The position numbers and the translations under genes are program-made. Source: Bacteroidota bacterium (GTDB taxonomy: Bacteria; Bacteroidota; Bacteroidia; Cytophagales; Cyclobacteriaceae). Taken from it: DNA of 34,210 nt. How positions within the stretch are numbered: the first letter of the stretch is position 1; the number at the start of each line of letters is the position of its first letter. Location: assembly GCA_018267195.1 (NCBI GenBank), contig JAFDYY010000033.1, positions 1-34,210 of the forward strand, in the 5' to 3' direction. Below, piece after piece: positions 32,402 to 34,210 of this stretch. A model generated the notes under the pieces. The model had not been told where the DNA came from, ran no database searches, and worked only from the letters and a program-made list of their open reading frames with translations.

Positions 32402-33193
32402 ATGTTTTTTTTTAAGCGGGTGTATGCGCTGGGGGCCTGCCTTCTTTTACCCACCATTCTTTGGGCGCAGAAAGTTGAAAATGTGGTTTCCGCATTTGAT
32501 GGCCAGCGGGTGGTTATAACCTACGACCTGATCCATTCCGATTCGGCACGAAAATTTGCCGTTCAGGTTTTTTCTTCGGCCGATGATTTTTTACGGCCGC
32601 TTGCGCACGTTACCGGAGCCGTGGGGCTTGCTGTAAAACCCGGCCGCGCACTCAAAATAATTTGGAGCGTGCGCCAGGAACTGCCGCCCGATTTCGACAA
32701 AGACATCCGCTACAAAATAAAAGCAACGCTGGTGCCTTTAACGGGAGAAAAAGTAAAATCGACCCTCAGCAAAAAGGAATCAACCACTACGGTTTTTGCC
32801 ACGGAAACAAACCAGCTCTTTACCCTAACTGCCCCCATAGCCTGCCGAAGAGGCAAGAAATACGAGGTGCATTGGAGTGGCACCAACCCGAATGATCCCA
32901 TACGGTTTGAATTGTACGATGCCGCCAACGCACAAAAAATAATAGGCCGCGCCCAGGGCAGTGAAAACTCCTGGCAATGGGAAGTGCCCCCCGCTATAAA
33001 AACCGGCCGCTATACACTGAAGGTAATCTTCAATACCAAAACCATGGATGCCGTTACGCAACCTTTGCACATACGCCACAAAACACCCTTTGTGGTAAAA
33101 ATACTGCCCCTGGCTGCTGCCGGTGCAGCACTGCTGCTGATAGGGAACAAAACCGGAAACGCGCCCTTGCCGGGCCCCATTAACCCGAATTGA
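32402..33193 (+). CDS. Secreted two-domain beta-sandwich protein with Kre9/KNH-like domain
   Basis: A signal peptide (MFFFKRVYALGACLLLPTILWAQ) precedes an Ig-like region (about residues 24-118) with FDGQRVVITYDLI, AGAVGLAVKPG-like GAVGLAVKPGRALKIIWSV and IRYKIKA. This matches a domain common in Bacteroidota secreted proteins. Residues 137-215 (FTLTAPIACRRGKKYEVHW, FELYDA, SWQWEVP, GRYTLKV) match the Kre9/KNH pattern. Near the C terminus, KILPLAAAGAALLLIG (about residues 234-249) is a possible membrane segment. The stop overlaps the next ATG by one base (TGATG), so it is coupled to the large surface protein. The first ATG after the leader stretch is used. Confidence 0.7.
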   Translation: MFFFKRVYALGACLLLPTILWAQKVENVVSAFDGQRVVITYDLIHSDSARKFAVQVFSSADDFLRPLAHVTGAVGLAVKPGRALKIIWSVRQELPPDFDKDIRYKIKATLVPLTGEKVKSTLSKKESTTTVFATETNQLFTLTAPIACRRGKKYEVHWSGTNPNDPIRFELYDAANAQKIIGRAQGSENSWQWEVPPAIKTGRYTLKVIFNTKTMDAVTQPLHIRHKTPFVVKILPLAAAGAALLLIGNKTGNAPLPGPINPN

Positions 33194-34210
33194 TGATGAA
33201 ATTTTTCTCTGCCTATAAACCCTGCCGGAATAAATTAGCTCATGCCTTCGTATTTATGATGGTGTTCTTTTTTGTAAAGACGACCTACGCGCAGCCTAAT
33301 AGTTCTTATAATTTAAAGGTTGGAGGGACATCGATCACGCTCACCGGACAGTCAGCTCAGCCATCAGGATCCTCTTGCTCCAATTCAAGTGTAACTAGCT
33401 GGTCGCTCTACGGTTTCAATAATATTTTTTCTACTTTTTCTGGATCTGATTGTGGGATCGGTTGTACTGTTTCTTCCTCACTGGCCTCTATAACAGTAAA
33501 TCCAGGAACTGACGGCACCGTTCAATCTGTTCAATATTCCAAGAAAACCGTAAAGTTAATGTACCCCGGATGTTCTGTTTTAGACAACGGAAACTCCCTC
33601 GTATTTTCAATAGCGGTGTCATCGTATTATGATCTTTCCTCAAAAGGCACCCTCCCTTCCTCTATTTGTTCAACTGCTGCACCTTTAAATCTATCTAGCT
33701 ATATAAATCTGGATGCCTCATTAATTTCAGGCGCAACTTTTTATTTAGATGGACTGGCTACCTCCCCAAGTTTAAACCCTTCCTCCCTATCAGCCGGCAC
33801 ACACACGCTTAAAGCTTCCTATCCTTTTGATAACGGAAGCACCACGATCACGATAGGTACGTTTACATTGGTTATGCCTGTATCGGCCGTATCTTCTCCG
33901 GGTGCGCAAACTATTTGCCCAAGCGGTACAGCTACTTTTTCGTCCTCTGCCAGCGGAACGGGGCTTACGTATCAATGGCAAGAATCGGTCAATGCCGGGG
34001 TAAGCTGGAATACTATTGTTACCGGGGGTGTTTACAGCGGAGCTACTTCGGCTTCGTTAAGTATAACCAACCCCGGAACCGGGTTTAACGGACGGTTATA
34101 TCGTTGTTACATCAACGACCAAAATTCATGTAATCCAAGTTATACTTCCAATGCCGTTTTAACCGTCAACACCAATGTGGGCATCACTACCCAGCCGGCA
34201 CCCGCCACTT
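33193..34210 (+). CDS. Large Ig-like surface protein, 3' partial
   Basis: The frame is open from ATG 33193 to the window end (339 codons, no stop). A signal peptide begins MMKFFSAYKPCRNK and ends near VKTTYAQ. The rest is rich in Ser, Thr, Gly and Asn. A first module with Cys pairs spans about residues 37-230. A module with ICPSGTATFSSSASG, YQWQES and RLYRCYIND (about residues 237-329) is the Ig/PKD-like repeat that recurs in Bacteroidota adhesins and gliding-type proteins, which usually end in a type IX secretion signal outside this window. It follows a coupled secreted protein. Adhesin role is inference. Confidence 0.75.
   Translation, partial: MMKFFSAYKPCRNKLAHAFVFMMVFFFVKTTYAQPNSSYNLKVGGTSITLTGQSAQPSGSSCSNSSVTSWSLYGFNNIFSTFSGSDCGIGCTVSSSLASITVNPGTDGTVQSVQYSKKTVKLMYPGCSVLDNGNSLVFSIAVSSYYDLSSKGTLPSSICSTAAPLNLSSYINLDASLISGATFYLDGLATSPSLNPSSLSAGTHTLKASYPFDNGSTTITIGTFTLVMPVSAVSSPGAQTICPSGTATFSSSASGTGLTYQWQESVNAGVSWNTIVTGGVYSGATSASLSITNPGTGFNGRLYRCYINDQNSCNPSYTSNAVLTVNTNVGITTQPAPAT

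Overview
The window reads as a chromosome segment of a Bacteroidota bacterium, most likely Cytophagales-like. The reasons are a single fused SecDF, several FKBP-type lipoproteins, promoter boxes of the Bacteroidota type TAnnTTTG, hardly any Shine-Dalgarno sequences, a Bacteroidota-type ureohydrolase, and an Ig-repeat surface protein at the right edge. No rRNA, tRNA, CRISPR array, transposase or integrase was seen.

Layout. (1) Positions 1-5506, plus strand: a tightly packed surface-polysaccharide operon with a polysaccharide deacetylase (cut by the left edge), a GNAT-like protein, a FemAB/BioF2-type acyltransferase, two GT4 glycosyltransferases and a SAM methyltransferase. (2) Positions 5511-13216, minus strand: a long colinear run nrnA - three FKBP lipoproteins - rdgB - udk - glycosyltransferase - Wzx-type flippase, ending tail to tail with region 1. 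Export and sugar-transfer genes thus sit at the end of a housekeeping operon. (3) Positions 13306-20300, plus: ndk, gcvP, a small membrane-anchored protein and secDF, closed by a strong intrinsic terminator. (4) Positions 20310-25833, minus: an FKBP isomerase; an SDR, folA and VIT1-type transporter run; a carboxypeptidase-regulatory-domain protein, rlmN and two small unknowns. (5) Positions 25890-28611, plus: an unusual ureohydrolase and a PiT phosphate transporter, followed by a converging single-domain EamA protein.

(6) Positions 29133-32069 are the accessory part. A class II Fic protein (minus) and a small ORF plus zeta-toxin-like kinase pair (plus) diverge from a 459-base intergenic region. 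That region carries six GGTGAAAA-type octamers spaced 20, 30, 32, 20 and 30 bp, a perfect 14-bp inverted repeat, and one copy of a repeated sequence. Copies of the same repeat lie on the far side of fic and, in part, beyond the kinase, so each toxin-like module is bounded by it. This is the best candidate here for an undescribed system: two potential toxins (AMP transfer and sugar or nucleotide phosphorylation) in repeat-bounded modules with an iteron-type control region.

(7) Positions 32402-34210, plus: a secreted two-domain protein, translationally coupled to a large Ig-like surface protein that runs off the right edge.

All calls come from reading the sequence. No database search was run.
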